Shown: positions 52,968 through 61,843, counted from the first letter of the stretch. The stretch is 64,000 nucleotides of DNA from Rhodospirillales bacterium (GCA_018432935.1 JAHDSF010000002.1:1-64000), one strand, 5' to 3'. The notes: generated by a model not told the origin, from the letters alone. A program made the numbers and translations.

Positions 52968-53564
52968 TCAGACCTCTCGCACCTTCGAGACGTCGGCGCT
53001 GGTGCGGCGGCGGCGGCGGGCGGCACCGATGATGGTGATGACGCCGGCGGCTGCGGTGAAAATGACCGTGGTCTCGCCGAGGGTGTCGTAGCCCCGATAC
53101 GCGGCGAGCGTGGACGTGACCATGTTGGGCGGCCCGACTTCCTTCCCGGACTCGTAGATGTACCGGGGGGCGACGTGCTTGTTGACGGGCGCTTCCGGAT
53201 CGCCGTACCGGGGCATGTCGATGGTCGCGTAGCCGAGCAGCGCGCCGGTGACCGTAACCACCGCCAGGGATGCCCAGTGACGCTGCCGGATCCGCTTTTC
53301 CTCGGGCGCGGTGAGGGCCAGCGTCGCCAGCATGAGGACGGTCGAGATGCCGGCGCCGACCGAGGCTTCGGTGAACGAGACGTCGACCGAGTCCCAGACC
53401 ACGTACAGCACGGCCGCGGTCAGGCTGAATATCCCCGACATCATGATGATGGCGAACAGGTTGCGCAGGAAGATCAGCGAAAGCGCCGTGATCAGCATCA
53501 ACACCAGCAGGACGACATTGAGGATGTCGGAGGCGAGAATGACGTCGTTGCCGAGGGTGATCAT
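52968..53564 (-). CDS. MrpA C-terminal/MbhD-MbhE-like subunit
   Basis: This 198-residue protein begins with a DUF4040/MbhD domain (ILNVVLLVLMLITALSLIFLRN and ASVGAGISTVLMLATLAL). It continues with an MbhE-like helix and a conserved periplasmic-side segment VTSTLAAYRGYDTLGETTVIFTA. In classic Mrp systems these parts form the C-terminal third of MrpA. Here they are a stand-alone gene and the large NuoL-like part of MrpA is absent, the separate D-type subunits taking its place. Confidence 0.85.
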   Translation of the reverse strand: MITLGNDVILASDILNVVLLVLMLITALSLIFLRNLFAIIMMSGIFSLTAAVLYVVWDSVDVSFTEASVGAGISTVLMLATLALTAPEEKRIRQRHWASLAVVTVTGALLGYATIDMPRYGDPEAPVNKHVAPRYIYESGKEVGPPNMVTSTLAAYRGYDTLGETTVIFTAAAGVITIIGAARRRRRTSADVSKVREV

Positions 53565-53914
53565 TCCGCGGGCTCCTTCTCCTTCCTGGTCACCGGAACG
53601 TTGTCGTCGCCTACCGTCAGCGGCTTGAGGCCGCCGCGCAGGGCCGCGCGGGCCAGCGCATGGGTGGCGACGGGGCTGGTGTAGAGGACGAAGAGCACGA
53701 TGAAGGCGAGCTTCACCGTGACCAGCGTTAAGCCGGCCTGGAAGGCCAGCCCGAGCATCACCATCATGGTGCCGAGGGTATCGGTGATGCCGGCGGCGTG
53801 CATCCGCGTGTACATGTCGGGCAGGCGGACCAATCCGAGCGAGCCGATGATGACGAGGGCGCAGCCCAGCCCCAGGCTCAGCCAGCTGAGAATGTCGAGC
53901 ACGATCTCCATCAC
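53561..53914 (-). CDS. mrpG: Antiporter subunit MrpG
   Basis: This 117-residue protein starts at the ATG at 53914. It has three helices with the signature VRLPDMYTRMHAAGITDTLG near 30-50, found in all MrpG/MnhG subunits, and LAFIVLFVLYTSPVATHALARAA later. A charged C-terminal tail (RKEKEPAE) follows. It overlaps mrpF and the next gene by four bases each. Confidence 0.93.
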   Translation of the reverse strand: MMEIVLDILSWLSLGLGCALVIIGSLGLVRLPDMYTRMHAAGITDTLGTMMVMLGLAFQAGLTLVTVKLAFIVLFVLYTSPVATHALARAALRGGLKPLTVGDDNVPVTRKEKEPAE

Positions 53915-54201
53915 ACTTCTCCCGGCTCTTCTTCCTTCGGGGCCGGGCCGAATCCGCGGTTCTCGATGTACTTCGTGACCGCGATCGTGCTGATGAAATT
54001 GATCAGCGCGTAGACCAGGCAGATGTCGAGGAATTCGGGACGCTCGGTGAGGAAGCCGTGAATGGCGATCAGGAGAATGGTCAGGGTGCTGAAGCTGTTG
54101 ACCGCGAGAATGCGGTCGAAGACGCTGGGGCCCAGGCAGGCCCGGGTCAGGGCCAGCGCCATCGCGACGAGCACGCCGGCGGCGGCGGCGGCGAACATCA
54201 T
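53911..54201 (-). CDS. mrpF: Antiporter subunit MrpF
   Basis: This 96-residue protein has three hydrophobic helices. The MrpF block GPSVFDRILAVNSFSTLTIL near residues 24-43 and FLDICLVYALINFISTIAVTKY near 58 are diagnostic. It overlaps mrpE and mrpG by four bases, so the E-F-G trio is translationally linked. MrpF is a small structural subunit facing the antiporter core. Confidence 0.93.
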   Translation of the reverse strand: MMFAAAAAGVLVAMALALTRACLGPSVFDRILAVNSFSTLTILLIAIHGFLTERPEFLDICLVYALINFISTIAVTKYIENRGFGPAPKEEEPGEV

Positions 54202-54773
54202 GCCTTCTCCTCCTCGGCGAACTCGCCGGCCATGTGCGTGACCCGGCGGTCCATGTCGCCGTTTTCGAGTCCTTCCCGGCAGCCCCGGTCGATGGCGTGG
54301 ACGGTGAGATAGCCGTCTTCCACCTCGAGGGTCACCGTGCCGGGGGTGAGGGTGATCGAATTGGCGTAGATGACGTTGCCGAGCTCGCTTTTCTGGGTTG
54401 CCTTGACCCGGAACACAGAAGGCGCGATCGGCATCTCGCGTTGCACGACGATCTTGGCGACGTCACGGGCGGACTTGGCGATCTCCTTCAGCAGCCACAA
54501 CCAATAGGTGACTGCCCGCCAGCCGAGGTGGATCGGGTGCCCTTCGTGATCGACGATATCCATCCGACGCGCGACGAGCACGGTCAACGCGACCGAAGCG
54601 ACTCCCAGCGTGAGCAGAAGGATCTTGAAGTATCCGGACAGGAGGAGCCAGAGAACGGCCAGGACTCCCCCCAGACTGAGCGCGTGTACCAACACCGCCT
54701 CCTTCGATGGCGTTCGCCGGGCCGCCTGGGGGGGCGGACCCGGCCACGCTCGTTTTGACGACCAGACCTGCAT
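54198..54773 (-). CDS. mrpE: Antiporter subunit MrpE
   Basis: This 191-residue protein has two N-terminal helices (VHALSLGGVLAVLWLLLSGYF and LLLTLGVASVALTVLVARRM, each written in part) and a cytoplasmic domain with the MrpE block ANSITLTPGTVTLEVEDGYL near 140. The first 25 residues look unstructured, so a later start such as the valine codon near residue 28 is possible. It is the first gene of the ten-gene operon, whose promoter should lie in 54774-54875. Confidence 0.9.
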   Translation of the reverse strand: MQVWSSKRAWPGPPPQAARRTPSKEAVLVHALSLGGVLAVLWLLLSGYFKILLLTLGVASVALTVLVARRMDIVDHEGHPIHLGWRAVTYWLWLLKEIAKSARDVAKIVVQREMPIAPSVFRVKATQKSELGNVIYANSITLTPGTVTLEVEDGYLTVHAIDRGCREGLENGDMDRRVTHMAGEFAEEEKA

Positions 54774-54875
54774 TCGTCAAGGGGAGGGGTAACGAAAATT
54801 TCATGCCTCGCCTTCGGCGTAACCGTGGTTTCGCGCAATTCCGCCGTTGGCAAGCCCTGTGATAGGAAAAAACGA

Positions 54876-55823
54876 TCAGCGCAGTTCGATCGCGTAGGAC
54901 TCCAAGGGCGGGACCTCTGCAACCAGTCCGCGCGCCTTGAGAAAATCGGCGAAACGAATGTAACGGCGGGTGTCGAGAGCCGCAGGCCGCAAGGCGAATC
55001 GGGGCACGGTGTCGAGCCACGCGCGACGGTTCAGCTCATCGTCCAGCTTGCGGTCGGCGGCTCTGAAGGTCTCCCAGCTTTCCTGGGGGTGGTTGACGAT
55101 GAATCGCACGGCCCGTTCGATGGCATCGACGAGGCGGCGGAGCCGTGGGTCGCCGGCGAGGTCGCGATGGGTGACGAGGATCAGCTCGTCGTACGCCGGG
55201 ACCCCGTGCTCCTCGGGGAAGAAGGCGCGGCCGGGCCGGCCGGCGATGGCCATCTGGTTGAGCTCGAAGTTGCGGAAGGCGCCGACCACGGCGTCGACCT
55301 GCCGCGACACCAGCGACGGGGAGAGCGAGAAGTTGACGTTGATCAGTTCGACGTCCTTGAGCGACAGGCCGACCGACTCAAGCATGGCGCCGAGCAGCAT
55401 GTCCTCGAACCCGCCGACGGAATAGCCGACCTTTCGCCCCTTGAGGTCGCTCAGCGACCGCACCGGGCCGTCGGCCAGCGCCACCAAAGAGTTGAGAGGC
55501 GTCGCGACCAGGGTGCCAAAACGCACCAGCGGCAGGCCCTGGCTGACCTGAACATGGTGCTGCGGCTGGTAGGAGACGGCCACCTCGGCCTGCTTGGCGG
55601 CGACCCATTTCGGCGGGTTGTTGGGGTCGGCGGGCTCGACGAAGGTGACGTCGAGATCGGCCTCGCGGAGGTAGCCCTTGTCGCGGGCAATCACCAGGGG
55701 CCCGTGGTCCGGATTGAGGAACCAGTCGAGAAGCACGGTCAGCTTGTCGGCGGCGTGGGCCGGCGCCGACAGCAGGACCGCGGCGGCGGCGAAGACGGAC
55801 GGAAGGCGGCGAAGATCGAGCAT
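54876..55823 (-). CDS. thiY: ThiY-like periplasmic thiamin-precursor-binding protein
   Basis: The 315-residue product has a signal peptide (about 1-24, VFAAAAVLLSAPAHAAD). The mature domain is NMT1/THI5-like: DWFLNPDHGPLVIARDKGYL near 35, VSYQPQHHVQVSQG near 80, and GYSVGGFEDMLLGAML near 130. ThiY delivers a formylated or amino pyrimidine from thiamin breakdown to the ThiXZ importer. It is the last gene of a riboswitch-controlled operon, which strongly supports the thiamin assignment. Confidence 0.9.
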   Translation of the reverse strand: MLDLRRLPSVFAAAAVLLSAPAHAADKLTVLLDWFLNPDHGPLVIARDKGYLREADLDVTFVEPADPNNPPKWVAAKQAEVAVSYQPQHHVQVSQGLPLVRFGTLVATPLNSLVALADGPVRSLSDLKGRKVGYSVGGFEDMLLGAMLESVGLSLKDVELINVNFSLSPSLVSRQVDAVVGAFRNFELNQMAIAGRPGRAFFPEEHGVPAYDELILVTHRDLAGDPRLRRLVDAIERAVRFIVNHPQESWETFRAADRKLDDELNRRAWLDTVPRFALRPAALDTRRYIRFADFLKARGLVAEVPPLESYAIELR

Positions 55824-55830
55824 GGTCCCC

Positions 55831-56586
55831 TCAATCGTTGCTGGGAGCGGTTTCCGGCTGCCACGGCAGGGCGCGGCGCAGGCCGAAGTCGATGAGCGCG
55901 AACAGGATCACCGCCATGGCGGCGAGGGTCGCCAGGGCGGCGAACATGACGTCCACCTGCATGCGGCCGTTGGCGAGCAGCATCAGGTGGCCGAGCCCGG
56001 CGCTGGAGCCCACCCACTCGCCGACCACCGCGCCGATCGGCGCCACCGCGGCGGCAACCCTGAGGCCGGAGGCGAGCGCCGGCAGGGCAGCGGGAACCCG
56101 CACGTGGCGCAGCATCGCCCAACGGCGGGCGTCCATGGTCCTGGCGAGGTCGAGCCAGCCTGTCTCGGTGCGGCGCAGCCCATCGTGAAAGGCGGCAGTG
56201 ACGGGAAAGAAGATGATCAGCGTGGTCATGGCGATCTTCGACGCCATGCCGTAGCCGAGCCACAGCACCAGGAGGGGAGCGAGGGCGAATACCGGGATCG
56301 CCTGGCTGATCACCAGCACCGGCAGCAGCCACTGCCGGGCCGGTCGGAAGTAGGCCATCACCAGGGCCGCGAAGATCCCGAATCCGCTGCCCAGCAGCAT
56401 GCCGAGCACGATCTCGGACAGCGTCGTGCCGGCGTGGCGGAGCAGGAGGTCCGTGTGCGACAACCAGGCCCGCGCCACCGCCGCCGGAGCGGGCAGCATG
56501 AACGGCGGGGCGCCGGTCGCCACCACCACGAGCTGCCACAGTGCGATCAGGCCGGCGAGCACGATCAGGGGGCGCAGCGGCTTCAT
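55831..56586 (-). CDS. thiX: ThiX-like ABC transporter permease
   Basis: This 251-residue inner-membrane protein has about six helices. The binding-protein-dependent transport EAA-type loop is seen in the AWSLDLARTMDARRWAMLRHVRVPAALP region near 135-160, and VGEWVGSSAGLGHLMLLANG follows. It forms the channel for the pyrimidine delivered by ThiY. It overlaps thiZ by four bases and precedes thiY by seven. Confidence 0.9.
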   Translation of the reverse strand: MKPLRPLIVLAGLIALWQLVVVATGAPPFMLPAPAAVARAWLSHTDLLLRHAGTTLSEIVLGMLLGSGFGIFAALVMAYFRPARQWLLPVLVISQAIPVFALAPLLVLWLGYGMASKIAMTTLIIFFPVTAAFHDGLRRTETGWLDLARTMDARRWAMLRHVRVPAALPALASGLRVAAAVAPIGAVVGEWVGSSAGLGHLMLLANGRMQVDVMFAALATLAAMAVILFALIDFGLRRALPWQPETAPSND

Positions 56587-57338
56587 GCCTGCGCCTCCGC
56601 CAGGCGGTGCAGCAGCAGGCCTTGCATGCGCAGCACATCGGGATCCGCGACGTCGCGGGGGGCGGACCCGGCCGGCCGCAGATCCTCGATCAGTCGTGCC
56701 GGCCGGCCGGCCAGGATGAAGACGCGATGGCCGAGGCGCAGCGCCTCCAGCGGGTCGTGGGTGACGAGCAGCACGGTCCGCCCCGCCAGCATGGCGGCGG
56801 CCATGTCCTGAAGGCGCATCCTGGTCACCGCGTCGAGGCCCGAGAACGGCTCGTCCATCAGCACCACCGGCCGGTCCTCCATCAGGGTGCGGGCGAGGGC
56901 CACGCGCTGGCGCATGCCGCCCGAAAGCGCTGCGGGCAGGGCGTCTGCGTAGCCGGCAAGCCCCACCTCGGCGAGCAGCGCCATGGCGCGTTCGCGCCCT
57001 GCGCCACGCCGCCCGCGCAGGCGGTCGCCGAGCATCACGTTGTCGATCGCGGTAAGCCAGGGGAACAGGAGATCGCGCTGCGCCATCATGGCGGCGCGTC
57101 CGGCCAGCGGCAGGCCGTCCGAGCAGACGATCTCGCCGCTATTGCCCCCGTCCGTCGCAAGCCCCACTATCGTGCGCAGCAGCGTCGACTTGCCGACCCC
57201 GCTGGCGCCGAGCAGGCAGGTCCAACGGCCCCCCTCGAGCGGGAAATCGAGGTCGTCGAACAGGGTCTCGGCGTCGAAAACGACGCGCGCCGAGCGGACG
57301 TGAACGGAAAGAGGCGCCGGAGAGGCGGAAGCATCCAT
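56583..57338 (-). CDS. thiZ: ThiZ-like ABC transporter ATPase
   Basis: The 251-residue ATPase has Walker A GASGVGKST near residue 44, Q-loop AMMAQRDLLFPWLT near 90, signature LSGGMRQRVALAR near 138 and Walker B VVLMDEPFSGLD near 160. It energises ThiXY. As first gene of the operon it lies directly behind a TPP riboswitch; the terminal AGGGA of the aptamer is 11 bases from the ATG and may serve as the ribosome-binding site. Confidence 0.92.
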   Translation of the reverse strand: MDASASPAPLSVHVRSARVVFDAETLFDDLDFPLEGGRWTCLLGASGVGKSTLLRTIVGLATDGGNSGEIVCSDGLPLAGRAAMMAQRDLLFPWLTAIDNVMLGDRLRGRRGAGRERAMALLAEVGLAGYADALPAALSGGMRQRVALARTLMEDRPVVLMDEPFSGLDAVTRMRLQDMAAAMLAGRTVLLVTHDPLEALRLGHRVFILAGRPARLIEDLRPAGSAPRDVADPDVLRMQGLLLHRLAEAQA

Positions 57339-57348
57339 GGGCTCACTC

Positions 57349-57432
57349 GTCCCTACGCGGGTATTAACCCGATCAGGTTCGTGGGGTCGCTCCGCTGACG
57401 GAGCCTCTCAGCCGAGGTCGGCTCCCCCTGGT
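57349..57432 (-). promoter_or_regulatory. TPP riboswitch (THI element)
   Basis: Read on the minus strand, the segment holds the conserved THI-element blocks in order: a GGGGGAGC entry stem, CTGAGAGG, ACCC, GAACCTGATC, GGGTTAATACCC and GCGTAGGGA. These form the thiamin pyrophosphate aptamer. It leads into thiZ, so high TPP should shut off uptake of thiamin precursors. The absence of a separate terminator hairpin before the ATG suggests control of translation initiation. Confidence 0.95.
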
Positions 57433-57476
57433 GATTGGTTCGCGGACTATATGGGTCGAAGGGGCACGCAGGCAAG

Positions 57477-57926
57477 ATGAGAAAACTGGCGCACGGATTC
57501 GTGCTGGCGACCCTCCTGCTGGCGGCCGGCGCTTGCCACGCCTTCCAGCGCTCGATGGTGACGATCGAGACCGCCGGCGGCAGGGCGGCGTTTCAGGTCG
57601 AGCTTGCGCTTTCGGGGGCCGAGCGGATGCAAGGCCTGATGGGCCGGACCCGGCTCGCCCCCGACGCCGGGATGCTGTTCGACTTCGGCGGCAACGAGGT
57701 GGTCGGCATGTGGATGAAGAACACCTTCGTGCCGCTCGACATGCTGTTCATCGACGAGGGGGGCAAGGTGGTCCACATCATCGAGGACACGGTCCCGATG
57801 TCCGAGGAATTGCTGTCGTCGCGAGTGCCGGTTCGCGCCGTTCTCGAACTGCTGGCGGGCAGCGTACGAAAGCACGGCATCGCGGTCGGCAACCTCGTCC
57901 GCCACCCGATGTTCGCGAAGCGATAG
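57477..57926 (+). CDS. DUF192 family exported protein
   Basis: This 149-residue protein starts at the ATG at 57477; a longer frame from 57435 would cross the divergent riboswitch region. A signal peptide (MRKLAHGFVLATLLLAAGA) precedes the DUF192 domain: ERMQGLMGRTRL near 50, GMLFDFG, MWMKNTFVPLDMLFID near 78 and a C-terminal GIAVGNLVRH block. DUF192 proteins are small beta-barrels of unknown function found in many bacteria and archaea. The signal peptide places it in the periplasm. Confidence 0.87.
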   Translation: MRKLAHGFVLATLLLAAGACHAFQRSMVTIETAGGRAAFQVELALSGAERMQGLMGRTRLAPDAGMLFDFGGNEVVGMWMKNTFVPLDMLFIDEGGKVVHIIEDTVPMSEELLSSRVPVRAVLELLAGSVRKHGIAVGNLVRHPMFAKR

Positions 57927-57936
57927 GGCGGAGTTG

Positions 57937-59106
57937 CTAGCAGCGGAAGACGCTGCGGACGCACCCGTCGGCCTTCTTCTTGAAGATCTCGTAGCCGCGC
58001 ACGCCCTCGTCGAGCGGGAGGACGTGGGTCATCATGTACGTCGGATCGATGTCGCCCTCGACGATGTGGCGGAACAGGCGCTGTGCGTAGCGCTGCCCGT
58101 GCTGCTGTCCGGTGCGCAGGATGAGGCCCTTGTTCATCAAGGCGCCCATCGGGAACTTGTCGATGAAACCGCCGTAGACGCCGATCACCGAGACCGTGCC
58201 GCCCTTGCGGCAGGCCTGGATCGCCTCTCGCAGCACGTACGGCCGGTCGGTTTCCAGCCGTGCCGCCTGCTTGGCGCGGTCGTACCAGTACTCGACGCCC
58301 GTCTCATCGGCTTCCATGCCGACCGCGTCGATGCAGTGGTCGGGGCCGCGGCCGCCGGTCCGGGCCATCAGCTCGTCGTGGACGCTCGTCTCCTTGAAGT
58401 TGATGACCTCGGCCTTGCCCTTGTCCTCGGCCATGCGCAGGCGTTCGGGCACGCTGTCGATGGCGATCACCCGTTCCGCGCCCAGCAGGTAGGCGCTGCG
58501 GATGGCCATCTGGCCGACCCCGCCGCAGCCCCACACCGCGACCACGTCGCCGCGCCGGATGTCACACATGTCGGCGGCCATGTAGCCGGTCGGAAAGGCG
58601 TCCGAGACGAACAGCGCCTGCTCGTCGCTCAACCCCTCGGGGATGGCGAAGGCGCCGTGATCGACGAAGGGGACGCGAACGTACTCGGCATGGCTGCCGG
58701 CGTAACCGCCGAAGGCATGCGAATAGCCGAAAATGCCGGCGCCCCCATGGCCATAGGCGGCGTCCGCCAGCGGCCGGTGCGGGTTCGAGTTGTCGCACAT
58801 CGACCACAGGTCATTGTGGCAGAACCAGCACTCGCCGCAGCCGATGATCGAGATCACGATCACCCGGTCGCCTTTCTTGAAGCGTTCGACCTCGCGGCCG
58901 GTCTCCACCACCTCGCCCGCGAACTCGTGGCCGATGATGTCGCCCGCCCGCATGGTCGGCACGTAGCCGTCGATCAGGTGAAGGTCGGAGCCGCATACCG
59001 ACGACAGCGAGACCTTGATGACGGCGTCGGTCTGGTTGAGGATCTTCGGGTCGGGGACGTGCTCGACGCGAAGGTCGTTGACCCCGTTCCAGCACAGCGC
59101 CTTCAT
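57937..59106 (-). CDS. Zinc-dependent alcohol dehydrogenase (formaldehyde dehydrogenase-like)
   Basis: The 389-residue enzyme starts at the ATG at 59106 after AAGGAG. Catalytic zinc ligands are in VCGSDLHLIDG near 38 and GHEFAGEV near 60. The structural-zinc region is reduced to CGECWFCHNDLWSMCD near 92-106, which retains four cysteines. NAD binding is indicated by WGCGGVGQMAIRSA near 188. It resembles glutathione-independent formaldehyde dehydrogenases and related threonine-dehydrogenase-like enzymes. It overlaps the upstream SRPBCC gene by four bases, a pairing I recall in other alphaproteobacteria. Confidence 0.9.
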   Translation of the reverse strand: MKALCWNGVNDLRVEHVPDPKILNQTDAVIKVSLSSVCGSDLHLIDGYVPTMRAGDIIGHEFAGEVVETGREVERFKKGDRVIVISIIGCGECWFCHNDLWSMCDNSNPHRPLADAAYGHGGAGIFGYSHAFGGYAGSHAEYVRVPFVDHGAFAIPEGLSDEQALFVSDAFPTGYMAADMCDIRRGDVVAVWGCGGVGQMAIRSAYLLGAERVIAIDSVPERLRMAEDKGKAEVINFKETSVHDELMARTGGRGPDHCIDAVGMEADETGVEYWYDRAKQAARLETDRPYVLREAIQACRKGGTVSVIGVYGGFIDKFPMGALMNKGLILRTGQQHGQRYAQRLFRHIVEGDIDPTYMMTHVLPLDEGVRGYEIFKKKADGCVRSVFRC

Positions 59107-59771
59107 GTCGCGCTCCTTCCGCTCGGCTGGCCCTGGATGGTGGCGATTTCGCCCAGTTCCAGCATCTGCTTGAGGCGCGAGAGCCCGGCCGCCATCTCCA
59201 GCCCGATCGGCGTTTTGGCGAACCATCCGGCGGCCTTGCCGATGGGACCGAACGGCGGCCGGTAATTGAGTCGCAGCACGATCTCGGTCCCACGGCCGCC
59301 GGGGGCGTCGGCGAAACGGGCGAATCCCGAGGTCATGAAGCGGCTGTCGGGGCGCGTGTTCCATGAGAAGATGCGCTGCGCCTGGTCGCGTGCGACGTCG
59401 GTCTCCCACTCGCGCTCGCCGCCCGGGAAATCCGCCGTCCAGCGCCAGACGTCGCCGCCCAGCTCCTCGATGTGGGTGACGCGCGGCAGGACCTGGGACA
59501 GGTTCGATGGCTCGCACCAGAACCGCCACACCTCTTCGAAGGACCGTTCGACGGTCACTGCGCGCGTCACCTCGATCGGCGCTTCGAGGGCGCGGCGGAC
59601 CGGCAGCTGCCGCGCCACCGCCGTGTTGCGGGCGCCATAGGCGGCGGCGCCGGCGCCCAGCGCCGTCATCGCCAGGCCCAGCGGGCCGCCGCGGCGAAGT
59701 CCGAGGATGGCGACGGCGCCGCCGCCGACGACAAGGCCGATGTCGAGTCCGGAATTCGACGAGGATTGCAC
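59103..59771 (-). CDS. SRPBCC/START-fold protein with N-terminal membrane helix
   Basis: This 222-residue protein most likely starts at GTG 59771, preceded by GGAGAGGAG; the open frame continues upstream but enters tRNA-Pro. Residues 8-45 form a hydrophobic, Gly-rich segment (LDIGLVVGGGAVAILGLRRGG). An SRPBCC domain follows, beginning EVTRAVTVERSFEEVWRFW, with a hydrophobic pocket expected to bind lipids or aromatics. It overlaps the dehydrogenase gene by four bases, so a shared substrate is possible. Confidence 0.8.
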   Translation of the reverse strand: MQSSSNSGLDIGLVVGGGAVAILGLRRGGPLGLAMTALGAGAAAYGARNTAVARQLPVRRALEAPIEVTRAVTVERSFEEVWRFWCEPSNLSQVLPRVTHIEELGGDVWRWTADFPGGEREWETDVARDQAQRIFSWNTRPDSRFMTSGFARFADAPGGRGTEIVLRLNYRPPFGPIGKAAGWFAKTPIGLEMAAGLSRLKQMLELGEIATIQGQPSGRSAT

Positions 59772-59942
59772 GGGCGTTCTCCTCTCCGCGTGTGGCTTGT
59801 CACACCTAGACGCGCCCGCTGCGACGATATTCCTGGCCCTGGGGAAGCTTCGCCGCCAACCGTGCTTCCGCACCCGGGATCGGCGGTTCGATCCGTGATG
59901 GCGATTGCGCGCGGACGCCGAAACCCCTAGATTTCCAGCCGT

Positions 59943-60019
<77 letters not shown>

Positions 60020-60020
60020 C

Positions 60021-60740
60021 TCACGCCTGTTCCAGCCGCACCACATCGCCGACCGCGATGGTCCCGGGGGTCCGGGTCGCGCCGTAGACACCGATCTCGT
60101 TGTCGAACCTGTCGACCACGCAACGCAGCAAGGCGGGGTCGGCGACGGCGGTGGCGGGATCGAGGGTGATCATGCTGCAGCGGCGGATGGGAACGTTGAC
60201 CTGCAGGCGCGCCGCGTCCTGCCGGTCGCCGAAGGCGAGCGTGCCGCCGGTCCACTCGGTCTCGCGGGCGGGTCGGGTGGGCGCGATCAGAATGTTGGCG
60301 CGGAAGCGGACCGGATCGACGGCGCGGCCGAAGGCCGCCTCCAGCAGTTCCAATGTGCAAGTCGAAAGTACCGAGACCGGCATGCTGTCGAAGGTGCCGC
60401 GGCCGACCTGCAGCAGCCGGATCTCCTGCCCCGCTTCTCGGGTGAGCCGCTCGCGCAGCGCGGGGTCGTCGAGCCCGTGTTCGCCGTTGCCGGTCTCGAC
60501 CCGGACCGGCGACCGTCGCGGATCGTCCGGCACGGCATAGCGGGCCTTCCAGGTGACGAGGGCGGAGACGTCCCGCCCCGTCAGCCACGGAAAGCGCGAG
60601 GCACTGCCGGTGCGGTAGAAGGCGTACTGCCGGTCGCCGTCGAGCCCCTGCCAGCGCAGCGTCGCGCTCGACAGCCGCTCGCCGGACATCGACTTCACTG
60701 GATAGCGGAAGATCGCCTGAACGGTGCCGATGTCGTGCAC
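60021..60740 (-). CDS. MOSC-domain protein
   Basis: This 239-residue protein starts at GTG 60740, preceded by AGGAAAGGG; longer starts run through the upstream gene. The N-terminal beta-barrel starts [14 protein letters not shown] near 10-25, and the MOSC domain has VRFRANILI near 140 and the expected cysteine in [10 protein letters not shown] near 190. MOSC proteins carry activated sulfur or molybdenum-cofactor-related groups, or reduce N-hydroxylated compounds with Moco. Its 5' end overlaps the ATP-grasp gene by 46 bases. Confidence 0.85.
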   Translation of the reverse strand: MHDIGTVQAIFRYPVKSMSGERLSSATLRWQGLDGDRQYAFYRTGSASRFPWLTGRDVSALVTWKARYAVPDDPRRSPVRVETGNGEHGLDDPALRERLTREAGQEIRLLQVGRGTFDSMPVSVLSTCTLELLEAAFGRAVDPVRFRANILIAPTRPARETEWTGGTLAFGDRQDAARLQVNVPIRRCSMITLDPATAVADPALLRCVVDRFDNEIGVYGATRTPGTIAVGDVVRLEQA

Positions 60741-61843
60741 GGATTTCCCTTTCCTGCGTCGTCTGCCATTGGAGCGCGAGGTCGTGGCGAGTCGGGACGC
60801 CACAGCGTTTCCCATCCGAGGTCGGCGAAGCACGGTCCCTGGGTCGCCTCGCTGAACTTGATGTCGTTGTGGTCGCCGTTCCATTCCATCAGGCGCACCG
60901 CACCGTCCTCCGCTACCGTCACGTCCCAGCCGACGCAGCGGACGAACGGCACCCGGCGGTGAAGGTTAAGCACGGCGTCCGCGCAGGCGGCGTAGGAGGG
61001 GACGACGAGGCCTGCGAACGCCACCTTGCTGTCGGGATGCCCGGTGACGGGCAGCCAACTCGTCAGCCAGCCCTCGGGGGACAAGGCGCCGGTCTTCGGA
61101 TCGACCGGGACGCGCACATGGCTTTTCGACTGGACATGGGTGTCGGCGTGCCGGCCCAGCCGCAGATAGCACGCGCGCAGCGAGACCGACCCCAGGTCGT
61201 CGACGGCCGTGGTGAGGCGCAGCGTCGCGACCGAACCGGCCGTGAACGCCGCGAAGAACGGGTGTTGGCGGATCCAGCTCTGGAACACGCCGTTGCCCAG
61301 CGACGCGACACGCTTGGCGTCGAAGCCGTCGGACGACAGGAAAACCACACCTTTGCCCTGACGAGACGTGTCGAGCTTGAAGACGGCGCGATCGGAATCG
61401 CCGAACAGGCGGCTTCTGATCTCCGCGGGGCCGATCGGGGTCCGCTCGGGACCGAGCAGGAGACCATTCACGGCGTAGGCGACATCGGGAAAAAGGCTGC
61501 TGCCGAAGGCGAAGCCGGCCATCAGCTTCAGGTGCGAGGCCTTGCCGTAGAGGCCGTTGATCCTGGGCACGACGACGCGGCCGTAGTAGTTGTCGGGGAT
61601 CCAGCCTTCCTTGAAGGTTCCCGCCATCGCCGCATAGACCCACAGCCATGGGGCGTAGCGGCGATCGCCCAGGACCTCGATGGCGTAGCTCTCGGCGTGC
61701 TTGAAGAGCCTGCGATCCGGCTTGCCGAATCTCGCTTCTCGGGCCCTCAGGATCTTTGCCACTTGGCTCTTGTGGTTCCGATGATAGCGAAGGGCGAACG
61801 CCTCCTCGATGCCGTCCTTGACCAGATCCTTGAGGTCGCGCAT
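60695..61843 (-). CDS. ATP-grasp protein (sugar-transfer-associated type)
   Basis: This 382-residue protein starts at the ATG at 61843. ATP-grasp features are DRAVFKLDTSRQGKGVVFL near 155-170 (Lys and Gly loop), a mid-domain LRACYLRLG, and C-terminal VGWDVTVAEDGAVRLMEWNGDHN near 325, which supplies metal-binding acid/Asn residues. The layout matches the sugar-transfer-associated ATP-grasp family linked to polysaccharide or capsule modification. No glycosyltransferase is nearby, so the acceptor is unknown. The last 46 bases overlap the MOSC gene. Confidence 0.8.
   Translation of the reverse strand: MRDLKDLVKDGIEEAFALRYHRNHKSQVAKILRAREARFGKPDRRLFKHAESYAIEVLGDRRYAPWLWVYAAMAGTFKEGWIPDNYYGRVVVPRINGLYGKASHLKLMAGFAFGSSLFPDVAYAVNGLLLGPERTPIGPAEIRSRLFGDSDRAVFKLDTSRQGKGVVFLSSDGFDAKRVASLGNGVFQSWIRQHPFFAAFTAGSVATLRLTTAVDDLGSVSLRACYLRLGRHADTHVQSKSHVRVPVDPKTGALSPEGWLTSWLPVTGHPDSKVAFAGLVVPSYAACADAVLNLHRRVPFVRCVGWDVTVAEDGAVRLMEWNGDHNDIKFSEATQGPCFADLGWETLWRPDSPRPRAPMADDAGKGNPCTTSAPFRRSSAIQ

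Noticed and set aside
57435-57476. Earlier start for the DUF192 gene
   Set aside because: It would start within a few bases of the divergent TPP riboswitch and put extra residues before a normal signal peptide.
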